A model generated the notes under the pieces. The model worked only from the letters and a program-made list of their open reading frames with translations. It had not been told where the DNA came from and ran no database searches. Position numbers and translations under genes: made by a program. This document shows, one piece after another, positions 63,497 to 64,000 of a stretch of DNA of 64,000 nucleotides (position 1 is its first letter; every line of letters starts with the position of its first letter). This DNA comes from RUG14223 sp051881075 (GTDB lineage: Bacteria; Bacillota; Clostridia; Oscillospirales; Acutalibacteraceae), in the NCBI GenBank assembly GCA_051881075.1, contig JBJEPE010000092.1:62001-126000 (forward strand), given 5' to 3'.

Positions 63497-63560
63497 GCAA
63501 TATCGCAAAGGGTAAAAACATACATAAACCCTTTTTGTGATATTGCTTTAATTTTTTGTG
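63497..63560 (+). terminator. Terminator after spoIID
   Basis: AGCAATATCGCAAAGGGT pairs with ACCCTTTTTGTGATATTGCT (few mismatches) and is followed by TTAATTTTTTGTGATTTTTTG. Confidence 0.8.
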
Positions 63561-63642
63561 ATTTTTTGTTATAATAAATCGTTAATATAGCAGAAAGGCC
63601 TTTTCAAGCCGAAAAAACGGCGCAAATATACGGAGGGAAAAA

Positions 63643-64000
63643 GTGAACAGATCGGAATTTATAAATGCGGTTGAGATGTACTCCGACGATGTTTTCAGAA
63701 TTGCACTTAGCTATTGCAGTAATAAAAGTGATGCCGAGGATATTACTCAGAATACTTTTTTAAAGCTCTTGCAATCTGATGAAAGCTTTGAGTCAGATGA
63801 GCATATTAAAAAGTGGCTGTTCAGAGTAGCCATAAATAATTGTAAAGATATAAAAAAATCATTCTGGCAGAAGAACGCCCTACCGCTTGACGACCTGATT
63901 GAGGCAGAGAGCGCAGCTGACTTTACACAGAATGACTATGACCTATACAATGCCGTCACAAAGCTACAGGCAAAATACCGTATAGTTGTACATTTATTCT
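63643..64000 (+). CDS. ECF-type RNA polymerase sigma factor (truncated by window edge)
   Basis: About 119 residues reach the window end. It starts with GTG after CGGAGGGAAAAA and reads VNRSEFINAVEMYSDDVFRI and CSNKSDAEDITQNTFLKLLQ (sigma-70 region 2), then HIKKWLFRVAINNCKDIKKS and the beginning of region 4 (VTKLQAKYRIVVHLF). The regulon and anti-sigma partner are outside the window. Confidence 0.92.
   Translation, partial: MNRSEFINAVEMYSDDVFRIALSYCSNKSDAEDITQNTFLKLLQSDESFESDEHIKKWLFRVAINNCKDIKKSFWQKNALPLDDLIEAESAADFTQNDYDLYNAVTKLQAKYRIVVHLF

Noticed and set aside
1..64000. tRNA or rRNA genes
   Set aside because: No T-loop GGTTCGAATCC-type block in a cloverleaf context was seen in the intergenic regions; the gaps are short or explained by other features.

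Overview
The window looks like a chromosomal segment from an anaerobic, spore-forming, low-to-moderate GC Firmicute. A member of the Clostridia close to the Ruminococcaceae/Oscillospirales is most likely. The evidence is the spoIIA operon, spoIID, the hprK-PHP-murB-rapZ-whiA-dnaE-pfkA gene order, a TraX-family protein, molybdenum hydroxylases of anaerobic type, and large secreted fibronectin-III proteins typical of gut Clostridia. The taxonomic placement is inference from gene content; no rRNA or tRNA gene was recognised.

Layout. Positions 1-2911 hold the 5' part of tex, a membrane acyltransferase, a HAD phosphatase and a TraX-like membrane protein. Positions 3079-4065 are a graveyard of IS30-type elements: one internally deleted copy with both terminal repeats, and a fragment of a second. 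A 1818-residue secreted transglutaminase/Big2/Fn3 protein follows (4295-9751). Next comes a Fic gene coupled to a HEPN-like partner (9846-11786, minus strand). Positions 12140-17089 are housekeeping: flavin reductase, an SDR that is probably YmfI-type, a left-handed beta-helix protein, a TrmN6-like methyltransferase, rsmI and a DUF1015 gene. folC and the spoIIAA-spoIIAB-sigF operon follow, then a second large surface protein (LRR plus Fn3) whose C-terminal modules resemble those of the 1818-residue protein.

Positions 24733-37282 are one long minus-strand block: hprK, a PHP phosphoesterase, murB, rapZ, whiA, dnaE, pfkA, a small membrane protein, pcrA and a small conserved protein. A Mn(II) (yybP-ykoY) riboswitch controls mntP at 37445-38284. 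Positions 38381-45790 hold two divergent molybdenum-hydroxylase units: a three-subunit xanthine dehydrogenase-type enzyme with a ModE-like regulator, and a MocA-like cytidylyltransferase with a fused-subunit enzyme of the selenium-dependent XDH type.

The most interesting system is at 46083-51822. It is a five-gene operon built like dlt (adenylating enzyme, acyl carrier protein, MBOAT, SGNH/DltD-like protein), but with a group III PLP decarboxylase inserted between the carrier protein and the MBOAT gene. The adenylation pocket also appears to differ from DltA. I infer that an amino acid is activated, loaded on the carrier, decarboxylated (possibly while carrier-bound, as in butirosin biosynthesis) and exported as an ester on a cell-surface polymer. 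Downstream lie an EF-G paralogue with a degenerate G4 motif, an SLH protein, a group II intron relic, AlkD-like, LicD-like and DUF975-like genes, a 109-bp tandem-repeat array with hairpin potential, thrS, a membrane protein, spoIID and the start of an ECF sigma factor gene.
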